Counted from the stretch's first letter, positions 50,201 through 58,875 are shown. The stretch: DNA of 64,000 nt from Actinomadura alba (GCF_014323705.1 NZ_JABVEC010000028.1:26881-90880); one strand, 5' to 3'. Notes: generated by a model from the sequence alone, not told the origin. A program made the numbers and translations.

Positions 50201-52424
50201 GCCGGCCGACGCGCGGTTGCTGCAGGCCGAGGATCTGGAGGTCGACGAGTCGAGCCTGACCGGTGAGTCCCTGCCGGTCACCAAGACGACGGAACCGACT
50301 CCGGCGGCCGCCCTCGCAGATCGCACCTGCATGGTCTACGAGGGATCGGCCATCCTGACCGGCACCGGCTACGCGGTGGTGGTGGCGACCGGCGCCGCCA
50401 CCCAGTCGGGGCGGGCGACGGCCGCGGCCGGCCGGGCCGCCCCGCCCGCGGGCCTGCAGGTCCATCTCAGTGAGCTGACGCGCATCGCGCTCCCGGCGAC
50501 CGGGTTCGCCGGGCTGGCGGTCACCGGCCTCGGCATCCTGCGCGGGATCGGGCTGCGCGACGCGGTGTCGTCGGGCATCGCCATCGCCGTGGCCGCCGTC
50601 CCCGAGGGCCTGCCGCTGGTCGCGACCGTTTCGCAGCTCGCCGCCGCCCGCCGCCTGTCCCGCAGGGGCGTGCTGGTGCGCTCGTCCCGGTCGCTCGAGG
50701 CGCTCGGGCGGGTCGACACCATCTGCTTCGACAAGACCGGCACGCTCACCGAAGGGCGGCTGGCGGTCACCCGGGTGGCGGGCCCGGGCGGCGACATCGG
50801 CTTGGACAGCCACCTCGGACGACGTCTGCTGCAGGTCGCCGCGCACGCGAGCCCGCAGCCGGACGGCACCGGGCGGCTGGCGATGGCCCATGCCACCGAC
50901 CGGGCCATCGTCGAGGGCGCGCGTACCCACAGCGCCCTGGACGACGACTGGTGGCTCATCGACGAGCTTCCGTTCGAGACCAGCCGCGGTTACGCGGCCT
51001 CACTCGGCAAGGAGCACGGCAGGCTGCACCTCGCGGTCAAGGGCGCCCCCGAGGTCGTGCTCGCGCGCTGTTCCTCCGTACTCATCACCCGGGCCAAGGC
51101 TCAGCGGGCGAAGGCCGGAGCGGCCATGCCGAAGGGGATCGCCGCGACGGCGCTGAAGGACGCGATGCCGACGGCCCCGATGACCCCGTCCCGCCAGCGC
51201 GCCGCGCAGGCGCTGGTCCGCCGGCTCGCCGAGGACGGCCTGCGCGTGCTCGCGGTGGCCGAGCGCCATCTGCGCGCCGAGCAGGATCCGGCCGAGATCG
51301 AGGTGGCCGAGGTGGCCGAGGACCTCACGCTGCTGGGATTCGTCGCCATCGCCGACGTGCCGCGGCCGTCGGCGGCAGCGGCGGTCAGGCGGCTGACCGA
51401 GATCGGCGTCCGCGTCACCATGATCACGGGAGACCATCCGATCACGGCCGTCGCCATCGCCGAGATGCTGGGCATCCCCGACGCCGACCATGTCCTCACC
51501 GGTGCCGAACTGGACGTGCTGCCGGAGGAGGAGCGGGTCGCGCGCATCGCGGCGAGCACGGTGTTCGCCCGGGTCTCTCCGGAGCAGAAGGTCGGGATCG
51601 TCCAGGCGCTGCAGCGCGCCGGCCACGTGGTGGCCATGACGGGCGACGGCAGCAACGACGCCCCCGCGATCCGGCTCGCCGATGTCGGCATCGGGGTCTC
51701 CGGCCATGGGTCCGCGGTGGCGCGCAACGCCGCCGACCTGGTGCTCGCCGATCCCGACATCGGCCGCATCGTCGACTCCGCGCTGGAGGGCCGCGCACTG
51801 TGGAGCAACGTCCGCGACGCCGTGTCGATCCTGGTCGGCGGCAACGCGGGTGAAGTGGCCTTCACCCTGCTGGCCACCGCGATCGCCGGGCAGGCCCCGC
51901 TCGGTACCCGGCAGTTCCTGCTGGTCAACCTCCTCACCGACATGCTGCCCTCGCTCGCGGTGGCGCTGGCACCGGCCAAGGCCGACGAGGAGGGCCAGGA
52001 GGCCGGCCCTCTGACCACGGGCCCGGTCCCCTCGGTGCTCGGTCCCGAACTCGCCCGTACCATCGCGGTGCGCGGGGCGGCCACGGCGTTCGGGGCGACC
52101 CTGGCCTGGCAACTGGGCTCCTTCACCGGCCGGCGGCGGCGGGCCAGCACCATGGCGCTGGCGGCGCTGGTCGGCACCGAACTCGGTCAGACACTGCTCA
52201 CGAGTTCGCACAGCCCACTGGTGATCACGACCGTCGTGGTCTCGGGCGCCATCTTGGCCGCCATCGTCGAGACGCCGGGGGTCAGCACGTTCTTCCAGTG
52301 CACGCCACTGGGCCCGGTCGCGTGGACGATCGTCCTCGGGTCCGCCGCCGCCGGCACCGTGAGCGCCGCGATCGCGGCGCGGGCGGTCGAGTCGCGGGCG
52401 GTCGAGTCGCGGGCACAGTCCTGA
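47292..52424 (+). CDS. ctpI: Giant cation-transporting P-type ATPase, CtpI-like
   Basis: A 1710-aa protein. The N-terminal 650-700 residues precede the pump core: Ala/Gly-rich helical repeats (HAGRDLAHAGRDLAHAGRD, three 21-bp copies from 47436; then AAGSAAGSAASAAGE), an HMA-like fold (HIEVRGLTGRGVHHRRLAKA) with no Cys-x-x-Cys, and a degenerate, pump-like first half. The pump core has TGES at 990-993, PEGLP at 1104, phospho-Asp1147 in DKTGTLTEG, MITGDHPIT and TGDGSNDAP from 1450. PEGLP rather than CPC points to P2-type cations (Ca2+/Mg2+-like) instead of Cu or Zn. Length and plan resemble mycobacterial CtpI (about 1630 aa), whose substrate is unsettled. GTG start. The C-terminus ends in a 15-bp repeat (AVESR). 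Confidence 0.9.
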   Translation: MVGRPLVGRVAVRAPLATLARAHRGVASAGREMAIAGRQLAAAGREMTHAGRDLAHAGRDLAHAGRDVAVAGGDVAREAASIAGSVCAVQAHIARSTVALLPAFVSVAATAAGDVVPARVGRGAEGAVSAAGQMAGGAASAAGSAAGSAASAAGEAVSAAGSLAGSIRVLPVRTAKGTTDLASAIASAAAATLGDLGPVRHRRRVWSSDGRAHIEVRGLTGRGVHHRRLAKAVTAALKDLKGVDWAAVNAATQQILVSFDDGELSADDLVDVIESVEDAHDTGDDTFPWTRQHPGDPTRLAAPIGVLAMDAVAMAVALSRPPAWVPVIPRGLRAPIAIIEMQPRLWEAIVRRIGPVNTELLFGIVNATVNGLSRAPTPLALDMLFRVIHLAEHQARHTVWLHREPELCASGEHLPYETHERVPRPVPLPKGPIERTADRVSIASLVGAGGVLAWTHSPERAAQAMLVLLPRAARFGREGFAATLARDLCRRGVVPLDGAAFRRLDRVDTVVIDSEVLCGARPQILSAAATTPDLRDADVWSIASKVVRGRRLDEMQGEGPWSKRQWTLRRAPDAAPGRPDGATALTLDLFDSAGTRLGRVRVGCELDPLADALLGAVRHGVDRLVLTGHDSMGDLFSWADQVLPGAEPLADQIRAMQEDGRGVLLVAGVHDAALDAADVGVGVLRDSGPVPWSADLLVGPGLADVCRLMHALPAARKVSDRSAHLGLGGSALGALVSSVGQPNRSAFGMAPVHSASLISLLGGVLAARRVAAEPDPKPVTRAAWHTLTAEDALVRLASAARDMDRRPAAGHGIKAALRSARTRLTPPAGLPRPPGWITGPASTLVVTPARGSAELLKAMGEELHDPLTPVLALGAAASAIVGSSVDAWLVGSVITGNAAVSSLQRIRAERALSKLLISEELPARKVLWTPPDADVVDDLFEGLDAAGVEKVPSRGLRVGDVIMLAPSDVVPADARLLQAEDLEVDESSLTGESLPVTKTTEPTPAAALADRTCMVYEGSAILTGTGYAVVVATGAATQSGRATAAAGRAAPPAGLQVHLSELTRIALPATGFAGLAVTGLGILRGIGLRDAVSSGIAIAVAAVPEGLPLVATVSQLAAARRLSRRGVLVRSSRSLEALGRVDTICFDKTGTLTEGRLAVTRVAGPGGDIGLDSHLGRRLLQVAAHASPQPDGTGRLAMAHATDRAIVEGARTHSALDDDWWLIDELPFETSRGYAASLGKEHGRLHLAVKGAPEVVLARCSSVLITRAKAQRAKAGAAMPKGIAATALKDAMPTAPMTPSRQRAAQALVRRLAEDGLRVLAVAERHLRAEQDPAEIEVAEVAEDLTLLGFVAIADVPRPSAAAAVRRLTEIGVRVTMITGDHPITAVAIAEMLGIPDADHVLTGAELDVLPEEERVARIAASTVFARVSPEQKVGIVQALQRAGHVVAMTGDGSNDAPAIRLADVGIGVSGHGSAVARNAADLVLADPDIGRIVDSALEGRALWSNVRDAVSILVGGNAGEVAFTLLATAIAGQAPLGTRQFLLVNLLTDMLPSLAVALAPAKADEEGQEAGPLTTGPVPSVLGPELARTIAVRGAATAFGATLAWQLGSFTGRRRRASTMALAALVGTELGQTLLTSSHSPLVITTVVVSGAILAAIVETPGVSTFFQCTPLGPVAWTIVLGSAAAGTVSAAIAARAVESRAVESRAQS
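47436..47498 (+). repeat. 21-bp in-frame repeat in the ctpI N-terminus (3 copies)
   Basis: Unit CATGCCGGCCGGGACCTGGC(C) from 47436, 47457 and 47478 (the last diverging), coding heptads HAGRDLA. Heptad length suggests growth of a coiled coil. Confidence 0.88.
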
Positions 52425-53852
52425 TCAGCAGCCGTACTCCTCCAGGAACCGCAGCCAGACCTCGCTGATCGTGGGGTAGGACGGCACGGCGTGCCAGAGG
52501 CGCTCGAGGGGCACCTCGCCCACGACGGCGATGGTCGCGGAGTGCAGCATCTCGCCGACGCCCGGCCCCGTGAACGTGACCCCGACCAGGTGGCCACGCT
52601 CGGTGTCGACCACCATCCGGGCCGACCCCTGGAAGCCGTCGGCGTAGAGCCCCGCTCCAGCGACCTGGCCGATCTCGTAGTCGACGACCTTGATCTCACG
52701 TCCGTCCCGGCGGGCCTGCTCGGCGGTGAGCCCGATGGCGGCGACCTCGGGATCGGTGAAGACCACCTGCGGTACGGCCGCATGGTCGGCCGTCGCGACG
52801 TGCCGGCCCCACCGCCCCGTCTCGAGCGGCTCGCCGCTTGCCACGGCCCCGATCGCGTCACCCGCCACCCGCGCCTGGTACTTCCCCTGATGGGTCAGCA
52901 GGGCCCGGTGGTTGACGTCTCCCACGGCGTACAACCAGCCCTCCCGCACCTCCTCCACCACGCAGGTGTCGTCGACGGCGAGCCAGGAGCCCGGGGCCAG
53001 CCCGATCGTCTCCAGGCCGATGTCGTCGGTGTTCGGCTCGCGGCCGACGGCCATGAGGATCTCGTCGCCCTCCACCTCGCCGCCGCCGTCGAGCCGTACC
53101 GTGACCGGGCCGTCGGTGCCCTCCCGGTGCACGGAGGACGCGGAGGCGCCCGTGCGCACATCGACGCCGGCCGACCGCAGGCCCGCGAGGACGGCCTCGC
53201 CCGCGAACGGTTCCATGGAGGTCAGCAGCCGTGATCCCCGGACCAGCAGGGTGACCTCGGAGCCCAGCGCCCGCCACGCGGTGGCCATCTCCACGCCGAC
53301 CACCCCACCGCCGATCACGATCAGTCGCCCGGGCGCCCGCTTCGCGCTCGTCGCCTCCCTGCTCGTCCAGGGCCGGGCATCGGCCAGGCCGGGCACCGGG
53401 GGAAGCGCCGCCCGGCTGCCCGTGGCCACGGCGACCGCGTGCCTGGCCATGATGGAACGGGTGCCCCCGTCCGCCACGGTGACCGTGACCCGTCGTTCCC
53501 CGTCGAGCCTGCCGTCCCCGCGGATCAGGTCGATCCCCGCGCCGGTCAGCCAGGAGACCTGCCCCTCATCGTTCCAGTCGGACGCGAACCGGTCGCGGCG
53601 GGCTAGCACGGCGGCGACGTCCAGATCACCGGACATGGCCTGCCGCGCGCCGTCGACCCGCAGGGCATCGTGGCGGGCGGCGACCGGACGCAGGAGCGCC
53701 TTGCTCGGCATGCAGGCCCAGTACGAGCATTCACCGCCGACCAGCTCACGCTCGATGATCACCACCGACAGGCCGGCGGCGTGGGCACGGTCGGCGAGGT
53801 TCTCTCCCGCGGGTCCCGCGCCCAAGACCACCACGTCGTATGTGTCGCTCAC
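52425..53852 (-). CDS. Flavin-dependent pyridine nucleotide-disulfide oxidoreductase with an altered active site
   Basis: A 475-aa protein. FAD motif VVLGAGPAGENLADRA, redox cysteines C42 and C47 in GGECSYWACMPSKALL, NAD motif LIVIGGGVVGVEMATAW, second FAD motif GWLYAVGDVNHRALL. The C-terminal dimerisation domain reads HAVPSYPTISEVW where active lipoamide/mercuric/glutathione reductases have His-Pro-Thr with His-Glu; here Tyr replaces the His base. It may therefore use a different acid/base or substrate. GTG at 53852 with GGAG. It is tail-to-tail with the P-type ATPase, stops touching. Confidence 0.9.
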   Translation of the reverse strand: MSDTYDVVVLGAGPAGENLADRAHAAGLSVVIIERELVGGECSYWACMPSKALLRPVAARHDALRVDGARQAMSGDLDVAAVLARRDRFASDWNDEGQVSWLTGAGIDLIRGDGRLDGERRVTVTVADGGTRSIMARHAVAVATGSRAALPPVPGLADARPWTSREATSAKRAPGRLIVIGGGVVGVEMATAWRALGSEVTLLVRGSRLLTSMEPFAGEAVLAGLRSAGVDVRTGASASSVHREGTDGPVTVRLDGGGEVEGDEILMAVGREPNTDDIGLETIGLAPGSWLAVDDTCVVEEVREGWLYAVGDVNHRALLTHQGKYQARVAGDAIGAVASGEPLETGRWGRHVATADHAAVPQVVFTDPEVAAIGLTAEQARRDGREIKVVDYEIGQVAGAGLYADGFQGSARMVVDTERGHLVGVTFTGPGVGEMLHSATIAVVGEVPLERLWHAVPSYPTISEVWLRFLEEYGC

Positions 53853-54072
53853 GTCGTCTCCTCGGCTGTGGAATCTCCGCCTCGATTGTCACACCGCCGT
53901 TGCCCTCCCGGACCGGTTTGATCTCGCGGGCCACCACGAGATGCCGCGAAAGCCCGGTTCCGGGGTGCACGTCCAACGGTCGCTACATAACATGGATTGT
54001 GTCGGTTCCAATATGAGCGATTTCAGTAGGGGGCGACGGATTCCAGTCCGCCCGGCCGGTACAGAACATGTG

Positions 54073-56604
54073 ATGAGCGGAACGGCATCGAGTGCCTCGA
54101 CTCGGCGGCAGCGGCGCGAGCTGCCGGCCGAGGTGACCGGTTTCATCGGACGTCGGCACGAGTTGGCCGAGGTCAAGCGCCTGCTGTCCACGTCCCGGAT
54201 GGTGACCCTCACCGGCATGGGCGGGGTGGGCAAGACCCGGCTCGCCACGCGGGTCGCCGGCGACGTACGGCGGGCGTTCCGGGACGGCGTCCGGCTGGTC
54301 GAGCTGGCCGATCTCGAGAACGCGGAACAGCTCGTCGAGGCGATCACCGCGGTCATGGATCTCCAAGCCGCAGACCTCCACGCGGGCGGCCTCCAGACCG
54401 GGGCTCCCGCGGCCGGGCATTCCGAGACCGGGGCCTCCGAGACCGGGGTTTCCGAGACCGGTGATCCCCAGAGAGGCGATCAGACCGGTGATCGCCAGGC
54501 GGGTTCGCCGGATTCGGCGTTGGAGGCACTGGCCGAAGGGCTGCGGCACCGGCAGGCGCTGCTGATCCTGGACAACTGCGAGCATCTGCTGCGCGACTGC
54601 GCGATGACCACCGAGACGCTGCTTCGCTCCGCTCCCGACCTGCGGATCCTCACCACCAGCCGGCAGGCGCTGGGCATCGCGAGCGAGCATCTGCTGGTCG
54701 TCCCGCCGCTGCCGGCCCCGGGCGGAGCCGACGGCTCGAGCTCTTCGCTCCGGTCGGTCACGCAGAACGAGGCGGTGCAGCTCTTCACCGAGCGGACCAG
54801 GGCCGTCGTGCCCGATTTCGCGGTCACCGAGGCCAACCGGGACGCCGTCGCGGGCATCTGCCGCCGGCTCGACGGCGTACCGCTCGCCATCGAACTGGCG
54901 GCCATGCGGATGCGGGTGCTCTCTGCCCGGCAGTTGCTCCAGCGGCTCGACGACCGGTTCCAGCTGATCACCAGAGGATCGCCCACCGCTCCGGCCCGCC
55001 ACCGGACGCTGCGAGCACTGATCGACTGGAGCCATGATCTCTGCACCGAGCGGGAGCGCCTGATGTGGGCACGCGTCTCGGTGTTCCGCGGAGGCCTGGA
55101 CCTGGAGGCGGCCGAGGCCGTCTGCGCGGGCGACGGCATCGCGCGCGAGGAGATCATCGATCTGGTGACCGGCCTGGTGGACAAGTCCGTGCTGGTCCGG
55201 GAGGAGCACCCGGCCGGCGTGCGGTACCACCTGCTGGAAACGACCCGTCAGTACGGTCTGGACCGGCTGGGCGAAGCCGGGGAGGAACCGGTACTGCGGC
55301 GCCGGCATCGCGACCACTACCGGCGGCTGGCGGCGGACGCGCACGCACGGTCGTTCGGCCCGGCCCAGGTGCCGAGGCTCATGCGGCTGAGGCGCGAGCA
55401 CGCCGATCTGCGCGCGGCGCTGGAGTACTGCTTCGCCGACCGGGCCGAGGTCGCGACCGGGCTCGGCATGGCGGCCGATCTGGGCGACCACTGGATCATC
55501 AGTCGGCGCCTCGCCGAGGGCGGCCGCTGGCTGGACCGGGGTCTCGCCATCGAGACCGGGCCCACCGAGGTGCGCGCCCGGGCGTTGCTCGCCGCCGGCC
55601 GGCTCGCCGTCCTCCTGGCCGATACCGGCCGTTCGGAGGGCGGCGCGGACCCCGGCGGACCGCCGGGCCGGATCATGGAGATGCTGGAGGAGGGCCGGTC
55701 CCTCGGGGAGCGGGTGGGGCCGCCGTCGATGCCGGGCCACGCCGACCTCTGCACCGGGATACTGGCGACCCTGCGGGGGGACCTGGAGTCCGCCGTGGCG
55801 TCGTACGCGAAGGCCGCCGACCGTCTCCGCACGGCCGGAGACCCGGCCGGGCTGGCCATGACGCTCATCCGGCTGTCCCTGACCCACAGCCTCGCGGACG
55901 ATCCGCGGCAGGCCGGCGCGATCGCCGGGGAGTGCCTCGAACTCTGCGACGCCCACGGGGAGCGCTGGTACCGGGCCTACGCGATGCTCGCGCTGGGCAT
56001 CGCGGCCTGGCGGGAGGGCGACACACAACGCGCCGCCGCCCTCGCGAAGGAGAGCCTGCGCTTCACCCGGTCGGTGGACGACATGATCGGTATCGGGATC
56101 AACATCGAGTTGCTCGCCTGGATCGCCGCGGCCGACGGCCGGCACCAGAGGGCGGCGCGGTTGCTGGGGGTCGTACAGACGGTCTGGGGGGCGATGGGTG
56201 CCACGCTCTCCGGCTTCGGGCACCTCATGGGCTTCCACGACAGGTGCGAGTCCATCACTCGGCAGGCACTCGGCGACCCGGCCTTCCGGGACACTGTCAG
56301 ACGGGGCGCCGCCCTGGCCCATGACGCGGCGCTCGGTTACGCCCTGCAGGATCGGGTCTCAACGGAGGAGACCCAGGAGAAGGTCGCGGCACCCTCACCG
56401 CTGACCCGCCGCGAGACCGAGATCGCCCGGCTCGTCGCCAAGGGGCTGAGCAACAAGGAGATCGCCACGACGCTGACGATCGCGCAACGGACGGCCGAAG
56501 GTCATATCGAGCACATCCTCGGCAAGCTCGGGTTCAACTCCCGTACCCAGATCGCGGTGTGGGTGGGCGAGCAGGAGGCCGGCGCCCAGGAAAGCGGTGC
56601 ATAG
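54073..56604 (+). CDS. LuxR-type regulator with an NB-ARC/AAA ATPase domain
   Basis: An 843-aa regulator. N-terminal ATPase: VTGFIGRRHELAEVKRLL, Walker A GMGGVGKT (48-55), Walker B ALLILDNCEHLL, TTSRQALGIASEH, VPLAIELAAMRMRVLSARQ. TPR-like repeats fill the middle (RVWGAM-type helices). The C-terminal LuxR HTH is LTRRETEIARLVAKGLSNKE, IATTLTIAQRTAEGHIEHIL. An in-frame 15-bp triplication at 54420-54464 adds SETGx units between Walker A and B. The ATG at 54073 has no good ribosome site; an in-frame ATG at 54013 is an alternative. It may regulate the divergent flavin oxidoreductase gene. Confidence 0.9.
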   Translation: MSGTASSASTRRQRRELPAEVTGFIGRRHELAEVKRLLSTSRMVTLTGMGGVGKTRLATRVAGDVRRAFRDGVRLVELADLENAEQLVEAITAVMDLQAADLHAGGLQTGAPAAGHSETGASETGVSETGDPQRGDQTGDRQAGSPDSALEALAEGLRHRQALLILDNCEHLLRDCAMTTETLLRSAPDLRILTTSRQALGIASEHLLVVPPLPAPGGADGSSSSLRSVTQNEAVQLFTERTRAVVPDFAVTEANRDAVAGICRRLDGVPLAIELAAMRMRVLSARQLLQRLDDRFQLITRGSPTAPARHRTLRALIDWSHDLCTERERLMWARVSVFRGGLDLEAAEAVCAGDGIAREEIIDLVTGLVDKSVLVREEHPAGVRYHLLETTRQYGLDRLGEAGEEPVLRRRHRDHYRRLAADAHARSFGPAQVPRLMRLRREHADLRAALEYCFADRAEVATGLGMAADLGDHWIISRRLAEGGRWLDRGLAIETGPTEVRARALLAAGRLAVLLADTGRSEGGADPGGPPGRIMEMLEEGRSLGERVGPPSMPGHADLCTGILATLRGDLESAVASYAKAADRLRTAGDPAGLAMTLIRLSLTHSLADDPRQAGAIAGECLELCDAHGERWYRAYAMLALGIAAWREGDTQRAAALAKESLRFTRSVDDMIGIGINIELLAWIAAADGRHQRAARLLGVVQTVWGAMGATLSGFGHLMGFHDRCESITRQALGDPAFRDTVRRGAALAHDAALGYALQDRVSTEETQEKVAAPSPLTRRETEIARLVAKGLSNKEIATTLTIAQRTAEGHIEHILGKLGFNSRTQIAVWVGEQEAGAQESGA
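54420..54464 (+). repeat. 15-bp in-frame repeat in the LuxR-type regulator (3 copies)
   Basis: Unit TTCCGAGACCGGGGC at 54420, 54435 and 54450, coding SETGA-like pentapeptides inside the ATPase domain. Confidence 0.9.
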
Positions 56605-56632
56605 CGGCGGCGCCCGTGCCGCCGGGCGCCGC

Positions 56633-56827
56633 TCATGCCGCCGCGAGGACGGCGGTGCGCTGAGCAGGGACACTGCGCCCGTCGGGCATCAGTTCCCCGT
56701 TGTCGTCGAACACCACGACCCCGTTGCACAGCAGGCCCCACCCCTGTTCCGGGTGGAACGCCACCAGGCGAGCGGCGTCGTGATCGAGAGCATTTGCGGG
56801 AGGACAGGCGGGCTTGTGCTGGCACAT
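56633..56827 (-). CDS. DUF5999 small protein
   Basis: A 64-aa protein, MCQHKPACPPANALDHDAAR, then LVAFHPEQGWGLLCNGVVVFDDNGELMPDG. This is the widespread actinomycete DUF5999 family, with Cys2, Cys8, His4 and His15 near the N-terminus that could bind a metal. Function unknown; often near developmental or secondary-metabolism genes. AGGAGG lies 10 nt before the ATG. Confidence 0.85.
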   Translation of the reverse strand: MCQHKPACPPANALDHDAARLVAFHPEQGWGLLCNGVVVFDDNGELMPDGRSVPAQRTAVLAAA

Positions 56828-57031
56828 GATCGGCGGTCCTCCTTCCTTGGCGTCGTGGAACCGGTCAACTGAGACCAGCATTGCTCGGGGCAAGGGTTGG
56901 CCAACACGGGGTAAATCCCCATATTGATACCTATTCCCTTGGCATGGGTACGGCTTTACCCAGGTAGGAAGCGCGGCGCGGCCCTCGCCCGCGTCGAGTG
57001 CGCCCGGCCGTGCGGATGGGGCCGGATCGGG
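56828..57031. other. Divergent region between DUF5999 and the cold-shock gene
   Basis: No gene. It holds the DUF5999 promoter side. The AT-rich patch at about 56910-56945 includes the inverted repeat GGGGTAAATCCCC, which may be a regulator site for either gene. Confidence 0.5.
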
Positions 57032-57218
57032 TATGATGCCCGTGTTGCAGTCATGTTTTCCTCGTACGTTTGAGCTTGGTGAAGCGCTCGCGGAAGTAGC
57101 AGACAGCGGGCGTTTTGCTTCTCCGGAGAAGATTCCGGCGGATGCAAGCCACAGTCCGCCACGCAGCCCAGGTCCGTCGACTTGACGGTCCGGTGAGGCT
57201 CTCTTGAAGGAGAAGCAG
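57032..57218 (+). promoter_or_regulatory. Cold-shock gene promoter and long 5' leader
   Basis: TATGAT at 57032-57037 is a near-perfect -10; no clear -35. A start near 57044 would give a leader of about 175 nt, as is typical of cspA-type mRNAs that act as RNA thermosensors. The leader contains the perfect palindrome CTTCTCCGGAGAAG at 57118-57131, whose CTCC half is complementary to GGAG of the ribosome site at 57207-57210. Confidence 0.55.
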
Positions 57219-57422
57219 TTGTCCCAGGGAACCGTCAAGTGGTTCAACGCCGAAAAGGGCTTCGGGTTCATCGCGCCTGACGACGGCAGCGCCGACGTCT
57301 TCGTGCACTACTCGGCGATCACCTCTTCGGGTTACCGCAGCCTCGAGGAGAACCAGCGGGTGGAGTTCACCACCACGCAGGGCCCGAAGGGCCTTCAGGC
57401 GGAGCAGGTCAGCCCGATCTGA
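57219..57422 (+). CDS. Cold-shock protein (CspA family)
   Basis: A 67-aa OB-fold protein. SQGTVKWFNAEKGFGFIAPD holds the RNP1 motif KGFGFI; VFVHYSAI is RNP2; the end is GPKGLQAEQVSPI. It binds single-stranded RNA or DNA and melts secondary structure. A TTG start with GAAGGAG 7-8 nt upstream; no other start gives the conserved N-terminus. It is preceded by a long leader and followed by a strong terminator. Confidence 0.95.
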   Translation: MSQGTVKWFNAEKGFGFIAPDDGSADVFVHYSAITSSGYRSLEENQRVEFTTTQGPKGLQAEQVSPI

Positions 57423-57436
57423 CCCACCCCGGTCCC

Positions 57437-57474
57437 GACACGGCCCGTCCCGCGATCGCGGGACGGGCCGTGTC
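57437..57474. terminator. Perfect 38-bp palindrome after the cold-shock gene
   Basis: The sequence is its own reverse complement from 57437 to 57474, with the centre GCGATCGC. It begins 15 nt after the stop. A very stable hairpin that should end the cold-shock transcript. Confidence 0.88.
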
Positions 57475-57618
57475 CCGTTGACGCACTTGATCAACGCGCG
57501 GCGGCGTGGGCGGCCGAGGCGCTCCCGAACGGGTACGGTGAAGCGCGAATCAGTGTCCTCGGGAACGCAGGTGTCAGGGCGCGTCGGGGGCGTGGGCATC
57601 GATCGACGGGAGCGATCC

Positions 57619-58875
57619 GTGGCAGAACGGCCACTGCACGAGCACACGCTCGGCAATGGGCTGCGGGTGGTGGTCTGCGAGGACCACGTCGTACCGCTGG
57701 CCGCCGTGAACCTTTGGTACGCGGTCGGCTCCAGGCATGAGCAGCCGGGACGGACGGGGCTCGCGCACCTCTTCGAGCACCTGATGTTCCAGGGATCCGG
57801 CAACGTCGCGGAGGGCGAGCACGCCGCCCTGATGGAGAGCGCCGGCGCCGCCTTCAACGCGACCACCTCGTTCGAGCGCACCAACTACTTCGAGACCGTT
57901 CCGGTGAGCCACCTGGAACTCGCGCTCTGGCTCGAGGCCGACCGCATGGGCACGCTGCCCGCGGCCCTCACCCAGGTCAACCTCGACAACCAGCGCGACG
58001 TGGTGAAGAACGAGCGCCGCCAGCGCTACGACAACGTGCCCTACGGCGACGCCTTCGAACACCTGTGCGCGCTCACCTTCCCCTCCGGGCACCCTTACGC
58101 GCACACCCCCATCGGGTCGATGGAGGACCTGGACGCGACCACGCTCGACGACTGCAGGGACTTCTTCGCGACCTGGTACGCGCCGGGCAACGCGGTGCTG
58201 TCGATCGTCGGCGACGTCGACCCCGAGGAGACCCTCGCGCTGGTCGAGCGGTTCTTCGGCCACCTGCCGGCCGGCGCGGCCGTCCCCGGTGCCGCCGACG
58301 GCCGGCTCGGCCCGATCAGCAAGCTCACGACGAGGCACGTGACCGCCGACGTGCCTTCTCCGGGGTACTTCGGGATGCTCCGCCTGCCGGCCGACGGCAC
58401 CCACGAGCTCGAGGCCGCCGAGCTCGCCACCGAGATCCTCGGCGGCGGCTCGGGCTCCAGGTTGTACGACCGGCTGGTCCGCCGCGACGAGATCGCCACC
58501 GAGCTCGGAGCCAGCGTGATCAGGTTCGTCGACGGCCCGTCCGCCGCGCTGATCCAGGCGATGGGGCCCGACACCGAGGCGATCGCCGCGGCCATCGACG
58601 AGGAGCTCGAGGCGTTCGCCGCGAACGGGCCGGACGAGGACGAGGCCGTACGGGCCGTCGCGCTCGCCGAGCGCGGATTCCTCGAGAGCACCGAGACCGT
58701 CACCGGGCTGGCCAACTCGCTGTCGCAGCAGGCCACGCAGTTCGGCGACCCGGCTCGCGTCTTCAGCGCCCCCGCGCGGGCGGCGGCCGTCACCTCGGCC
58801 GACATCCAGAACGTCGCGGCGCGATGGCTCGCGCCCGGCGCCCGCGCCGTCGTGACCTACGGAGCAGCAGAGTGA
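57619..58875 (+). CDS. M16-family zinc metallopeptidase (catalytic subunit)
   Basis: A 418-aa peptidase. The inverted zinc motif H50-L-F-E53-H54 in GLAHLFEHLMFQGS, then the third ligand region NERRQRYDNVPYG about 75 residues on; GSGSRLYDRLVRRDEIAT is the second-domain hallmark. Similar to insulinase/processing-peptidase pairs. The GTG at 57619 has GGGAG at good distance; an in-frame GTG at 57592 is an alternative. No signal peptide, so it acts in the cytoplasm or leaves by a non-classical route. It overlaps its partner by 4 nt (GTGA). Confidence 0.9.
   Translation: MAERPLHEHTLGNGLRVVVCEDHVVPLAAVNLWYAVGSRHEQPGRTGLAHLFEHLMFQGSGNVAEGEHAALMESAGAAFNATTSFERTNYFETVPVSHLELALWLEADRMGTLPAALTQVNLDNQRDVVKNERRQRYDNVPYGDAFEHLCALTFPSGHPYAHTPIGSMEDLDATTLDDCRDFFATWYAPGNAVLSIVGDVDPEETLALVERFFGHLPAGAAVPGAADGRLGPISKLTTRHVTADVPSPGYFGMLRLPADGTHELEAAELATEILGGGSGSRLYDRLVRRDEIATELGASVIRFVDGPSAALIQAMGPDTEAIAAAIDEELEAFAANGPDEDEAVRAVALAERGFLESTETVTGLANSLSQQATQFGDPARVFSAPARAAAVTSADIQNVAARWLAPGARAVVTYGAAE

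Noticed and set aside
50951..51853. 300-codon frame inside ctpI
   Set aside because: Arg/Gly-rich shadow of the P-type ATPase phosphorylation domain.
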